This document shows, piece after piece, positions 7,740 to 16,419 of a stretch of DNA of 32,298 nucleotides. The DNA lies in NCBI GenBank assembly GCA_028064935.1, contig JAPTWT010000250.1:1-32298 (forward strand), read 5' to 3'. The DNA is from Gammaproteobacteria bacterium. GTDB lineage: Bacteria; Pseudomonadota; Gammaproteobacteria; Acidiferrobacterales; Acidiferrobacteraceae. The translations under genes were made by a program, and so were the position numbers. The first letter of the stretch is position 1, and every line of letters begins with the position of its first letter. The notes beneath the pieces are model-generated. The model made no database searches and was not told the DNA's origin. It worked only from the letters and a program-made list of their open reading frames with translations.

Positions 7740-8234
7740 ATGTCTCACACCCTTCACAGCACGCCTTTAGGCACCGAAGAAGCGGGGGCCCTGCAATCTT
7801 GCGGGACCGCCCTGCGCCTCTATCGGGAACGCCTCTGGGGGTATAGCCAGGAAGAACTCGCCAAATTGTTGCTGGTGCCTCAATCCTGGGTGCGGCGCAT
7901 GGAAGAGGGTGACCCAAACATCCCGTTAGGGGTGTGGATGCGGGCTTGGCGGCGGGTCTACAACGACCCTATCAAGGGGGAGACCCTCCTGCAGGCGGTC
8001 CAGAAGCTGGCGGGGGACCCCGCCGACATCATCGCGCGCGCCGGGATGGTAGCGGCCGCGCAGGCGGCGGGCGAGCCCGTCAATCCACGCATCAGCGCCG
8101 ATGCCGCCTACGATATGGAGTCCGAGCAAAAAGAGGTCCTGAACTGGATGAGTAGGATCGCGCACCGCCCGCCGCAGACCGCCGAGGACCCAACCGATCC
8201 AGAAGACCCCACATCCGGAGGGATTTCCCCATGA
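7740..8234 (+). CDS. hipB: HipB-like antitoxin / HTH regulator
   Basis: The 164-residue product carries a helix-turn-helix near its N-terminus (about residues 20-65): LRLYRERLWGYSQEELAKLL then VPQSWVRRMEEGDPNIPLGVW, the usual XRE pattern. HipB antitoxins bind and inhibit HipA and repress the hipBA operon. The start at 7740 is chosen because GGAGGT lies 5 bp upstream; a frame extending back to 7671 would overlap the previous gene. The stop overlaps the hipA start by 4 bp (ATGA), which implies translational coupling and, with the paired HipA, makes the HipB call firm. The C-terminal 90 residues are longer than in short HipB proteins and have no recognised domain. Confidence 0.85.
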   Translation: MSHTLHSTPLGTEEAGALQSCGTALRLYRERLWGYSQEELAKLLLVPQSWVRRMEEGDPNIPLGVWMRAWRRVYNDPIKGETLLQAVQKLAGDPADIIARAGMVAAAQAAGEPVNPRISADAAYDMESEQKEVLNWMSRIAHRPPQTAEDPTDPEDPTSGGISP

Positions 8235-9580
8235 GCCCGGTCCGCCCTATCAGTGACACCATGGGCATCACCGTCTATCTCTGGGACCCCACCATGCCTC
8301 CCACGCCCGGGCAACACCCCAGTCAAGCCCATTGGCGACCCTGCGGCTACCTTGTAACCTCCGAGGGGCCCGCTAAAGGGCGGTTTACGTATTTCCCTGA
8401 CTATCAGGGGCCGCCCCTGGATCCGATCAATCTGGATTATCGCAAACACCCCAAGGGCGCCCCCTTCATCCCCCCGCCCAACACCCTTTGGGGGGTTTTC
8501 AAGGATATTCTGCCGGGGCATTCTGGGGATCGTTTGTTGGGTGCGCACTTCCCTGGATACAGCAAACTCAACGACATGGGGAAGCTGATCTTCATGGGGC
8601 GCCAACTCATGAAGGGGTTGCTGTTGGTGCCGCGGGTCATCGAGCGAGAGAATCCGGAACGGTACATCAGCGGGATCGAATACCTGGAAATACTGCGTCA
8701 AAAAGTCCTTCAGGGATCCTTGGTCCTAGACGAGGAAAACGTGTATGGATTGACCAGCGTGGGAGGGGCGCGCGACAAGGCGGCGATCGAACTCCGAGAG
8801 GGGGAGCAGACGCGCTACTATATCGCTAAATTCAACCATGCCCAGGATGCCTATGACAGTATGGTGCATGTGGAGTATATCGGGCTGCGGTGGGCGGCGG
8901 TGGCCGGAATCCGGACACCCAACGCCCGGGTCGTCGAACTCCCCAAGACCAGGAAGCCGGTATTGCTCGTCGAGCGTTTCGACCGCGGCCCCGTCCCCAC
9001 ATCCAAGCAAGCAACGACCGTCTCCCGCGCCCACTGCTTGAGCCTAAAGACCCTGCTTGGCGTGGACAATACCGGCATCCACCGTTCGGCGGCGGATGTC
9101 CGGGACGTAGCCGTGGCACTCGACAAGATCGGGTGTTCCCGAGAAGAGCAAGACGAATGGATCCGCCGGATCGCCTATATGGCGGTCGCGCAGATCAGCG
9201 ACAACCACCTGGGAAACTTCGAGGTGATGCTCGATCCGCAAAACCAGTGGCGGTTGACTCCGGCTTTTGATTTGGTGCCGACCCCTGGGCAATCCCCATT
9301 CTCGACGCGGATCTGTGGGTTTTCCCATGCCGATGGCATCGTAAACACCCGCTTTCCCGAGGTCGTGGCGCGCCACTTAAAGCGCCCGCAGGCTGAGGTT
9401 GAGTCCCTGGTGTACGGGGTGTGGGAGAAACTGGCCCAGCACGGGGAAGACATCATCGCAAAGTCCGGGGCGAGCCCCGCCGATCAGAAGATGATGCGGG
9501 AGATCCTTAAAGCTGATCGCCTGCAGGCGTGCGTGCAATCTTGGCGGGACGGCCTGACGGCGGGGCCCGACCCGCGTTAG
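8231..9580 (+). CDS. hipA: HipA Ser/Thr kinase toxin
   Basis: The 449-residue product has the normal HipA length and layout. Its N-terminal domain includes LWGVFKDILPGHSGDRLLG, matching the HipA 'fadslPdgwgr' region. GGARDKA (178-184) is the HipA GGAxPK-type ATP loop with K183. SDNHLGNFEVML contains the catalytic D324 and N329. FDLVP contains the metal-binding D347. HipA enzymes phosphorylate translation factors, classically glutamyl-tRNA synthetase, and cause growth arrest. The gene is translationally coupled to hipB. Its last 74 bp overlap the 3' end of the convergent Mrr-like gene. It differs from the second HipA-like gene at 3593-5521, which has the N-terminal extension and no adjacent hipB. 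Confidence 0.92.
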   Translation: MSPVRPISDTMGITVYLWDPTMPPTPGQHPSQAHWRPCGYLVTSEGPAKGRFTYFPDYQGPPLDPINLDYRKHPKGAPFIPPPNTLWGVFKDILPGHSGDRLLGAHFPGYSKLNDMGKLIFMGRQLMKGLLLVPRVIERENPERYISGIEYLEILRQKVLQGSLVLDEENVYGLTSVGGARDKAAIELREGEQTRYYIAKFNHAQDAYDSMVHVEYIGLRWAAVAGIRTPNARVVELPKTRKPVLLVERFDRGPVPTSKQATTVSRAHCLSLKTLLGVDNTGIHRSAADVRDVAVALDKIGCSREEQDEWIRRIAYMAVAQISDNHLGNFEVMLDPQNQWRLTPAFDLVPTPGQSPFSTRICGFSHADGIVNTRFPEVVARHLKRPQAEVESLVYGVWEKLAQHGEDIIAKSGASPADQKMMREILKADRLQACVQSWRDGLTAGPDPR

Positions 9581-10193
9581 GGCGGTCCTGTGGGCGTGTG
9601 GCGGCCACCTGACCGGGGGACGCCACCCATCTCAAGACCTCGAGTCGATCGCCGCGGAGAAGGGCCAGCAGGCGGTCCCCGCTGACCAGGACGACGCGCC
9701 CCGCACCTTCCATCAGGATGGCGCGGCTGGCGGGCCCCGTCCGTCCCGTATGAATGAAGAGCCCGCGCCCCCGGCGGCCCGAGTGTCGACGCACGCACTG
9801 GGCGAACGCCGCGACGTGTTCGGGGGTAATGCTCTGGGCGTAACGCTTGCACTGGATTAAGCGCCACCGCCCGATCTTGACTCGCCCATCGATCCCCCCG
9901 TCCCCCGTGTACCGGCGATTCCGCCGGATCGCGAAACCCGCGACCCGGAAGGCCTCGAGCACCAGTTCCTCGAACACGAGAGGGTCGATGCGCCGGAGGA
10001 CCCCAAAGGTACGGGGAGCGCCTTGTGGAGTGGACAACAGGGCGCGCGTAGTCCGCAAGACGTGGCGGGCGGCCCGGATACGGATACGGTGCCCGCGGGG
10101 GAGACGGGTTTCCCATAGGCGTGAGAGAAGGGCCCGCAGGCGCCGCCAGAAGCCTAAAGGGGGCGTGCGAGAGGGTGAGGGGCTAGTGGTCAT
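9507..10193 (-). CDS. Mrr-type restriction endonuclease-like protein
   Basis: The 228-residue product has the Mrr_cat pattern of the PD-(D/E)xK superfamily: an N-terminal helix with E75/E76, GDGGIDG with D102, and IQCKRY with Q114 and K116, followed by the ITPEHVAAF helix typical of Mrr. Such nucleases cut DNA, often methylated or foreign DNA, though some act in recombination or repair. The basic first 60 residues could bind DNA; no membrane segment is seen. The start has a GGGGGG ribosome site immediately upstream. The 3' end overlaps convergent hipA by 74 bp, and the last ~40 residues are Pro/Arg-rich low-complexity sequence, so that tail may not be conserved. Confidence 0.8.
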   Translation of the reverse strand: MTTSPSPSRTPPLGFWRRLRALLSRLWETRLPRGHRIRIRAARHVLRTTRALLSTPQGAPRTFGVLRRIDPLVFEELVLEAFRVAGFAIRRNRRYTGDGGIDGRVKIGRWRLIQCKRYAQSITPEHVAAFAQCVRRHSGRRGRGLFIHTGRTGPASRAILMEGAGRVVLVSGDRLLALLRGDRLEVLRWVASPGQVAATRPQDRPNAGRAPPSGRPAKIARTPAGDQL

Positions 10194-10247
10194 GGCCCCC
10201 CCTAAACAAACCCGCCAAAGGGGTCACGGAACCGAACCGAGCCGGAC

Positions 10248-10275
10248 TGGACAAGCCATAAGGATCATTTATATT
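10248..10275 (+). promoter_or_regulatory. Likely promoter of the small secreted-protein gene
   Basis: TGGACA (10248-10253) and TATATT (10270-10275) are separated by 16 bp and match sigma70 elements well. The start codon lies 29 bp downstream of the -10. The same intergenic stretch (10194-10303) must also hold the divergent promoter for the Mrr-like gene, which I could not place. Confidence 0.45.
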
Positions 10276-10303
10276 GTGACTGTTCAACTTTTGGAGAATC
10301 TCT

Positions 10304-10609
10304 GTGCATACAACACGGTTGCGTTCCTTCCTCGCGGGAGGGTTTTTGATGGTGGGTGTGGGAGTCTGGGCCGCGCCGGTCCAGGCGTATCTTATAGCCG
10401 CGCCGGTCCCTGTTGCGCACAGGGTCTTGCGGCGGGAACGGTTGATGCACATGCGCGATCGACTGAATGACAGGATCATGATGCTGCGAAACCGTATGGC
10501 GGAGATGCAAGGGCATCCCCATATGCGTATGCGCACACAGGAGCGCATTGATAGGCTCCGCGCCAGGCGCGACAGGGTGAATGATCGGCTGGGGTCGAAT
10601 TCCGACTAG
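10304..10609 (+). CDS. Small secreted Arg/Met-rich helical protein
   Basis: The 101-residue product starts at GTG (10304) with GGAG 7 bp upstream. Residues ~1-28 form a Sec signal peptide: basic start, hydrophobic core (LAGGFLMVGVGVWA) and a likely cleavage site after PVQA. The mature ~73 residues are highly basic, Met-rich and probably helical, with repeated RDRLNDRI, RERIDRLR and RDRVNDRL-like units of about 7 residues. This resembles small periplasmic helical proteins of the CpxP/Spy type only in general character, and no family is assigned. It stands alone, convergent with the large minus-strand block. Confidence 0.7.
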   Translation: MHTTRLRSFLAGGFLMVGVGVWAAPVQAYLIAAPVPVAHRVLRRERLMHMRDRLNDRIMMLRNRMAEMQGHPHMRMRTQERIDRLRARRDRVNDRLGSNSD

Positions 10610-10648
10610 ATACCGGTTCGATATTCGTTGGGGACTGCCTAGCGCACT

Positions 10649-13600
10649 TCACAGAACGGCCACCCGGTCGTCATTGTCGCAACTTTCTCCTACCACCACC
10701 CGCGCGGTACCCGTCAGGGCCGCGCGGGTGGCTTGCCGCCCCTTTTCTTGATCGAGAAGGCGTTGCTCGATATGGGCCAGTTCCGCCCTGGCGCGCTCTG
10801 TCTTGGCGTCGGACTCTGGCAAGAGTGTCGTCTGGATATGCTCGATTTTCTTTTCGATCTCGTGATGTTCCTTGAGTAGCGCGGATTGCTTATCCGCGAC
10901 ATCCGCTAGGATCTCGGCGTGGCGTGCGGGGTGTAAACGCTTGACCAGACGGTCCGGCGAGGAGAAGCGCGCTTGGTTGACCATATGGGGGTGCATGCCG
11001 TTTGGGTCGATCGCGGGATAGGCCAGGCGCACCAAGAACCGGGTATTCTCTTTGAGTCCCACCAAAGACACGGGGGTATTCCGGCACCAAACGACCTCGT
11101 TTTCCACGCGGGTCTTGATGTATTTGAGGAAATCCTGGCGATCCCCGATCTCCTTGATGGGGGTCTCCGTGTGATCGCACAAAAACCAGACCTCGGGTTC
11201 TTCGATGGTGGGCAAGGCCTCCTCGAAGAGTCTGGTGTTGTTATAGGCACCCCTACGGTACTCGTTGGTGCTCAACGCGTTATGGAGCCGTTGGCGCTCG
11301 CTCAACAGGAACCGGGTTTGCGCCTCACTCTCGGCAATCTCGGCATCCGCCTTAAATTTCTCCATAACCAGGGGATTTCCCGAGGCGGTGGCGGCGATCT
11401 CGCCCATGGTCATCACCGCCTCCAAATCAAAGGTCCGCTGGGTGTACTCGCCACTCAAGATGGCGCGGAAGGTATCGATCTTCCGCTGCAGGAGCTGATA
11501 CCGGAAGGCGTCCGGCGATACCGCCCCTTCCTGCGACACCGAGGCATAGAAGTAGACGTGTCCCTGGTCATTGCGGTTGCCTTGGCGGATCATGCGTCCG
11601 ATGGACTGTTCCACGATATCAGGGCGCCACGGCGGCAAGACCAGATGGATCGCGCACAACAATTCCTGGGCGTTCACGCCCTCGGACATTTTGCCAGAAG
11701 ACCCTTCAAGGATGCGGATGGCCCCGCTGTTGACGCGGGCGAAGAGGTCGGCGCGCGCGGCGTCGGTCGTGGCGTCATGGATGGCGGCGATCTCCGTCTC
11801 CGGGATGCCGAGTTTCACCAACCTGCGTGTAAGGTCCGCGTAGAGGTCGATGGCGTTCTGGCCTCCGGGGACACCCATATCCAAAAACACCATCTGGGTG
11901 CCTTTGCGTTCGCTGGTCTCGTGGTAGATCTTGGCCACCTCCCGCGCCACGACCGCGATCTTGCTAGACGTTTCATCATCCGGGTCGAACGCCCCCACAC
12001 TGTCTAGGACATTCTGCCTCTCTTTCTCGGGGAGTAGACGCATATCGCAGGAGGTCTTGGCGGCGAGATCCATGAGGGTGAAGACATGGTCTGTTTCTCC
12101 ATCCAAGTTCGATTTACCCAGGGCGCGCGCCGCGATCTCGTCCATCATGGCCTGCTGTTGCCGGGACATGGGCACCTCGACCGTATGGATCACCTTCTCC
12201 GGCGTTTTGATGATGCCGGGTGCGTCCCGCTCGATGGTGCGACGGTCGGTGGTCGTCAAGAACATGCGGATCACGTCCGGGACGTTGATCAGATGATCGC
12301 GCGACCGCAGTACCCATCCAGCCCCCGCGTGATGGGGTTCCCAATGACTCCGCTCGCTGATAAAGGTAGACCGGAAGGCCTCTAGGGTCGCCAAACCAGT
12401 CCGACGCAGCAGATCTGGATGGGTGTAACGGATCATGGTGTGGATCTCGTTCAAGGTGTTCGAGATCGGGGTGGCGGTCGCCAGGAAAACCCCGTAAGGG
12501 TCGTTCCGCAGGTGGCGTATCGCATTGGTCTTCATCAGCATGTCGCGCGAGCGTTCGCTTTCGTACCGCTTGAAGGCATGGGCCTCGTCGACGAACAACA
12601 GATCGATACGGAGATCGGTGTCGAGACGGATGGCGTCATGTCCTTCCTCCATAACGGATTTAAGGCGTGCCTCGAGCGAACGGACGCGCTTGGCGATCTG
12701 TTTGACCGTGAAGTTGCGGACACCCGCGGACTGTAGAGCCTCCAGGGAGTCCTTCGACTGGACGATCTCGTCCAAGATCACGCGCTCTTTGACCTCACGG
12801 CTTATATCCATCGCCCGGAAGGTCTCGTGGGTGACGATGATGGCATCGCACCGCTGGGTCATGGCCTGGGCCAGGAATCGGGCTCGCCCCTTAGGCGACA
12901 GGTCCTTGTTGTCCATGACGATGTAGCGATTATGGGGAAAGGCCATCTGCGCGGCCTGGGCGAACTGCACCAGTGTGGATTTTTTCACGACGATCATGGG
13001 GTGACGGGCGAGCCCCAACCTTACCATTTCGTGGGCGGCCACGATTATCGTCAGGGTCTTGCCCATCCCCACGTCATGGCCGATATCCCCGCATTGTTCG
13101 CAGATGGCACGAAAGACCATGTTCTTTTGCGTCGGGTACATGGTGAGCGAGGGAGACATGCCCGTGGGGGGCGGGGATTGCGCACTCGCTTCGTAGGTGG
13201 GGGTGACATAGCTATTGAATTGCCGGTTATAGATGTCGCACAAGAGGCGCGCGCGGCCGGCGTCTTCCCAGAGAAAGGTCTGGAAACGCGCCTTGACTTG
13301 TTCGGCGGATTTCTGCGCGGCCTGGGTTTCTGGGCGATTCAATACCCTGACAGTCTCTCCGGAAGGCCCCTCGGACTCGTCGTAGACCATGATGGGTTTC
13401 CGTTGGAGCAGATGTCCCACGATCGTAGCGCTCTGTACGCGGCTCGTTCCCAAATGACCCACGGAGTTCAAGACCCGATGGCCCTGTTCCGTCAAGACCC
13501 AGCCCGTCATCTCGTGATAAATAGCCATGGGGGTTGTGGCTAAGCGCGCCGCGGCTATAGACGGCAACAGAGACCGCAAAAAGTCGTTCACGACCGTGTC

Positions 13601-16399
13601 CGGCACCCACGAGGCGCCCATATCAACCAGCAGGTCTCCTGGGCCTACCTGCGGGGGCAGAGCGGACTCCAATGCTTGGACGTTGATCTCATACTGGGGA
13701 TCCGTCCGGGCCGCCTCCCGCGCGGCCGTGAGCCGGTCGAGAAGGTAGCCCGACAGGTATTGGGCGCGGAGCACCAGGGTCTGGCGGGCTGGGTCGCGGA
13801 ACACGAGTCCTTTTTCGATCAATAAGGTCTCGATGGACTCTTGTCCAGACTCCCGCGCGGCGGGCGTCAACAGGTCGTCGATGGCGCGTAAGGCCTCGTC
13901 ATCCAAAACGCCCCGCTGCACGTAGACCGTGAGCATGGCATCGGAGATGTTGTCCACGGTGTGGGGCGCGGGAGGGGCTGCGTTTTCGTGCAGGGAGCGC
14001 GTGAAGATGTCGGCCTTTTTTAGGGCCTTTGTCTCAGGGTCCTGAACTATAAGGGCCAGCAAGCGTCCAGCATAGGGGTCGTCTTGAAAGAGACGCCGGA
14101 CCTTCGGGGTCGTCAACAAGCCGTGACGCTCGACACAGGTATCGTAAGCGGCGTTCAAGGTGTCGCGCGCGGCATCCGTGTCGCTCCGGAAGACCTCGCG
14201 CAAGGCTTCGCGCACCGCGATCACATCGGTTAGGATGCGCCCTTGTGGGCTATCCAATGGGGCTACCACACGGTAGGTCCAGCGTTCCTCGTTTTCGTCT
14301 TCGTTTTCCCCACTTATCGTGGGCAGCCCCAGCTCGATGATGCTTGGGGGATCCCCTTCCGGATGGAGACACAAAAGCCCCGAGATCCATCCTTCCTCAC
14401 CGGCGGTTTGCGGCGGGAGCGCGACCACGGGCGCGGAGTCGGCAAGGGGGTTTTCGAGGACGGTGACCCCTTGGGGAGGGGCCTCTCGGGCCTGTTTTTG
14501 AATCTGGGTATGCAGGGTTTCTTGCAGGCGTGGCCCTAAAACAGCCCCGGCGCGCGCGGCGATCGAGAGCTTGCCGCCAAAACGGCCATTGACCTCGAAG
14601 CGCCCTAATATCCGTTCCGGGTGACCCCAGAACACGGAATTGACCCCCAAGCGCTTCGCTTTCGCGATCTCCGCGTCCGCCCCCTCGGGAGGGTCTATCC
14701 CGTGGTCTGGGTACCACTCCCGCAACTCCTGGGTGTTGACCGTCTCTAGGAGACTGATGGGACGGCTTTCCAGAAACGATGTGTCGGGGGCCTCGCCCGG
14801 GAACAGGGCGCGGAAGATGAGGGCGTCTTCGACGACCTCGGTCCCGGCTTGCGCGCTCTGGCTGTTGGCGGGCAAACGGGCTACGGCCAGGAGGCGCCCC
14901 ATGCGCCCAAGGGCTTCGCGGGTGGCAGGGTTCATCTTGTCCAGTGTGTAGGCACTGGTCAAGAAGACCCCGATTCCACCGGGGCGCAACAACGAGAGGC
15001 TGCGCTCTATGAAATAGTCATGCAGGGAACGGTATTGGCGATTTTGTCCCTGGTCGTAGACCGCCACGTTGGCGAAGGGAACGTTAGTGATGACCGCATC
15101 GAAAAAATGGGGCGGAAAGGACTGCTTCTCGAAGGGCCCCTCGCGCACCTGGACCTCGGGATAGAGGGCGCGCAGCACGTCGGCGGCGATCGGGTCGATC
15201 TCCACGGCCGTCACTTGACTGCGGCGACGCACTTCGGGGGGCATGAGCCCCAGAAAGATCCCCGCGCCCGCGGCGGGTTCCAATACGCGGCCGCCTTGGA
15301 AGCCCGCCGTCAGGGCGGACTGCCAAAGGGCATCCACGACCTCGGGGGACGTGTAGTGGGCGTTTAGGACGCTGGCCTGCAAGATGAGTTGCGCCTGTCC
15401 CCAGTCTGGGCTTCCGACGCGGGTGGCGGCCCGCTCCATGAAAAAGGCCTCTAGCTGCTCTTGGGCATTGGCCGCCCATCTCTGCCTGGTGTTTGCGTTC
15501 AAAACCTCTTCCAGGGCTCCCCAACCGACATAGCGGGAGAGGGCGCGCTGCTCCGCTGGTGTGGCGGGGCGTTCCTCCTGACGGAGCGTGGTTAAGATTT
15601 TCAGGGCCTCGGTGTTGCCTTCCGCGCGGACCGCGGGCTGAAAAGACTGCCACGCCAAGTCTGCGGGCAGGGGGGCAAACAGGTTCGCCTCAAGGTCTGC
15701 CCCTTCTGCAGCGGTTTCCAGGGCATCCTGGGTCAAAAAGTCTTCCGCTTCCCTATCCTCCGCTGGGGGCGGCGGGACCTGGGCGGTTAGAGGGGGTCGT
15801 TCGCTGGACTGATCTCCGCCAGGGCCATCTCCTGGGCGCGCATCCACAGGTTCGCGGTCAACCCGATCTGGGTCGCCGGATTCTGGCTCGACGGCGGGAC
15901 GCTCTCCTGGAGGCGCAGGAATATCTGGTAACACCGCCGCTGGAAGACCTTGTGGAGACGCTCCTGTAAGGGTAGATCGATCGTCAATAGCAGGGCGGGC
16001 GTCACTTGAGGCTGCGGGATGAGTGGTGGATGGTTGGGTCTCATAACGGCTCCTGTAGGTTGCCATGACGGCGTCGGATACCCCCCAGAGTATCGCCTCC
16101 AGGGGGAGTTGGGACAAGCCCACGGTCGGGAAAAACCGTGTCAGCGCGTTTTTGATGGCTATCTTGCGGGTCGGAGTAATAACGGCGCGCAGACACAACA
16201 CGTCGCGGCCCTTGGTGTCTTTCCATGTTTTAGCGGCAAACCCGGACTCCCGCAACAGGCGAGGCAAACCTTCACGGGACGCGAGCGAGGGATTCCCCGC
16301 AGGCAGGGTCCGCAAATCATAAACGAGCTTGTCCGCTTGTCGAGGATGGGCCGTAACCGTCAAAGACCATCCATAAGCACGCAGATCCCACCACCGCAT
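10649..16399 (-). CDS. N12-class DNA methyltransferase-SNF2 helicase fusion (DarB-like)
   Basis: This is a 1916-residue giant. Residues ~1-115 form an unrecognised N-terminal domain, and ~115-230 a Pro/Glu/Asp-rich linker. A Rossmann methyltransferase follows, with LEPAAGAGIFLG (motif I, ~370) and NVPF (an NPPY-type motif IV, ~439). After a long middle region comes an SF2/SNF2 helicase with GHDVGMGKT (Walker A, ~1110), VDEAH (~1271), ATATPISN (~1300) and EQSIGRMIRQGNRN (motif VI, ~1600). The order fits the 'N12-class adenine methylase' helicases (COG4646-like) of plasmids and phages, of which phage P1 DarB, an anti-restriction factor, is the best known. GGGAGAA precedes the start. It follows the Mre11-like gene by 20 bp and is probably the last gene of that operon. 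Modification, anti-restriction or restriction are all possible. Many long open frames on the opposite strand are shadows. Confidence 0.88.
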   Translation of the reverse strand: MRWWDLRAYGWSLTVTAHPRQADKLVYDLRTLPAGNPSLASREGLPRLLRESGFAAKTWKDTKGRDVLCLRAVITPTRKIAIKNALTRFFPTVGLSQLPLEAILWGVSDAVMATYRSRYETQPSTTHPAASSDARPAIDDRSTLTGASPQGLPAAVLPDIPAPPGERPAVEPESGDPDRVDREPVDARPGDGPGGDQSSERPPLTAQVPPPPAEDREAEDFLTQDALETAAEGADLEANLFAPLPADLAWQSFQPAVRAEGNTEALKILTTLRQEERPATPAEQRALSRYVGWGALEEVLNANTRQRWAANAQEQLEAFFMERAATRVGSPDWGQAQLILQASVLNAHYTSPEVVDALWQSALTAGFQGGRVLEPAAGAGIFLGLMPPEVRRRSQVTAVEIDPIAADVLRALYPEVQVREGPFEKQSFPPHFFDAVITNVPFANVAVYDQGQNRQYRSLHDYFIERSLSLLRPGGIGVFLTSAYTLDKMNPATREALGRMGRLLAVARLPANSQSAQAGTEVVEDALIFRALFPGEAPDTSFLESRPISLLETVNTQELREWYPDHGIDPPEGADAEIAKAKRLGVNSVFWGHPERILGRFEVNGRFGGKLSIAARAGAVLGPRLQETLHTQIQKQAREAPPQGVTVLENPLADSAPVVALPPQTAGEEGWISGLLCLHPEGDPPSIIELGLPTISGENEDENEERWTYRVVAPLDSPQGRILTDVIAVREALREVFRSDTDAARDTLNAAYDTCVERHGLLTTPKVRRLFQDDPYAGRLLALIVQDPETKALKKADIFTRSLHENAAPPAPHTVDNISDAMLTVYVQRGVLDDEALRAIDDLLTPAARESGQESIETLLIEKGLVFRDPARQTLVLRAQYLSGYLLDRLTAAREAARTDPQYEINVQALESALPPQVGPGDLLVDMGASWVPDTVVNDFLRSLLPSIAAARLATTPMAIYHEMTGWVLTEQGHRVLNSVGHLGTSRVQSATIVGHLLQRKPIMVYDESEGPSGETVRVLNRPETQAAQKSAEQVKARFQTFLWEDAGRARLLCDIYNRQFNSYVTPTYEASAQSPPPTGMSPSLTMYPTQKNMVFRAICEQCGDIGHDVGMGKTLTIIVAAHEMVRLGLARHPMIVVKKSTLVQFAQAAQMAFPHNRYIVMDNKDLSPKGRARFLAQAMTQRCDAIIVTHETFRAMDISREVKERVILDEIVQSKDSLEALQSAGVRNFTVKQIAKRVRSLEARLKSVMEEGHDAIRLDTDLRIDLLFVDEAHAFKRYESERSRDMLMKTNAIRHLRNDPYGVFLATATPISNTLNEIHTMIRYTHPDLLRRTGLATLEAFRSTFISERSHWEPHHAGAGWVLRSRDHLINVPDVIRMFLTTTDRRTIERDAPGIIKTPEKVIHTVEVPMSRQQQAMMDEIAARALGKSNLDGETDHVFTLMDLAAKTSCDMRLLPEKERQNVLDSVGAFDPDDETSSKIAVVAREVAKIYHETSERKGTQMVFLDMGVPGGQNAIDLYADLTRRLVKLGIPETEIAAIHDATTDAARADLFARVNSGAIRILEGSSGKMSEGVNAQELLCAIHLVLPPWRPDIVEQSIGRMIRQGNRNDQGHVYFYASVSQEGAVSPDAFRYQLLQRKIDTFRAILSGEYTQRTFDLEAVMTMGEIAATASGNPLVMEKFKADAEIAESEAQTRFLLSERQRLHNALSTNEYRRGAYNNTRLFEEALPTIEEPEVWFLCDHTETPIKEIGDRQDFLKYIKTRVENEVVWCRNTPVSLVGLKENTRFLVRLAYPAIDPNGMHPHMVNQARFSSPDRLVKRLHPARHAEILADVADKQSALLKEHHEIEKKIEHIQTTLLPESDAKTERARAELAHIEQRLLDQEKGRQATRAALTGTARVVVGESCDNDDRVAVL
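10696..10731. repeat. Perfect 12-bp inverted repeat inside the 3' end of the giant gene
   Basis: CCACCCGCGCGG (10696-10707) and its exact complement (10720-10731) flank a 12-bp spacer, within the last 30 codons of the methyltransferase-helicase gene. The structure would be very stable in RNA, but no T-tract follows on either strand, so it is not a standard intrinsic terminator. It could slow the 3' end of the transcript or be a by-product of high GC content. Confidence 0.6.
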
Positions 16400-16419
16400 C
16401 GTCGTTTCTCCCGTAATTT

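Noticed and set aside
12059..12075. A 13-nt match between spacer 31 and the methyltransferase-helicase gene as a self-target
   Set aside because: The shared stretch GGCGAGATCCATG is short and the rest of the spacer does not match, so it is likely chance.
10973..13543. Long plus-strand frames antisense to the methyltransferase-helicase gene (for example 10973-12007 and 12827-13543)
   Set aside because: The opposite frame has well-ordered helicase motifs. The antisense frames show no domain and arise from GC-rich codon bias.
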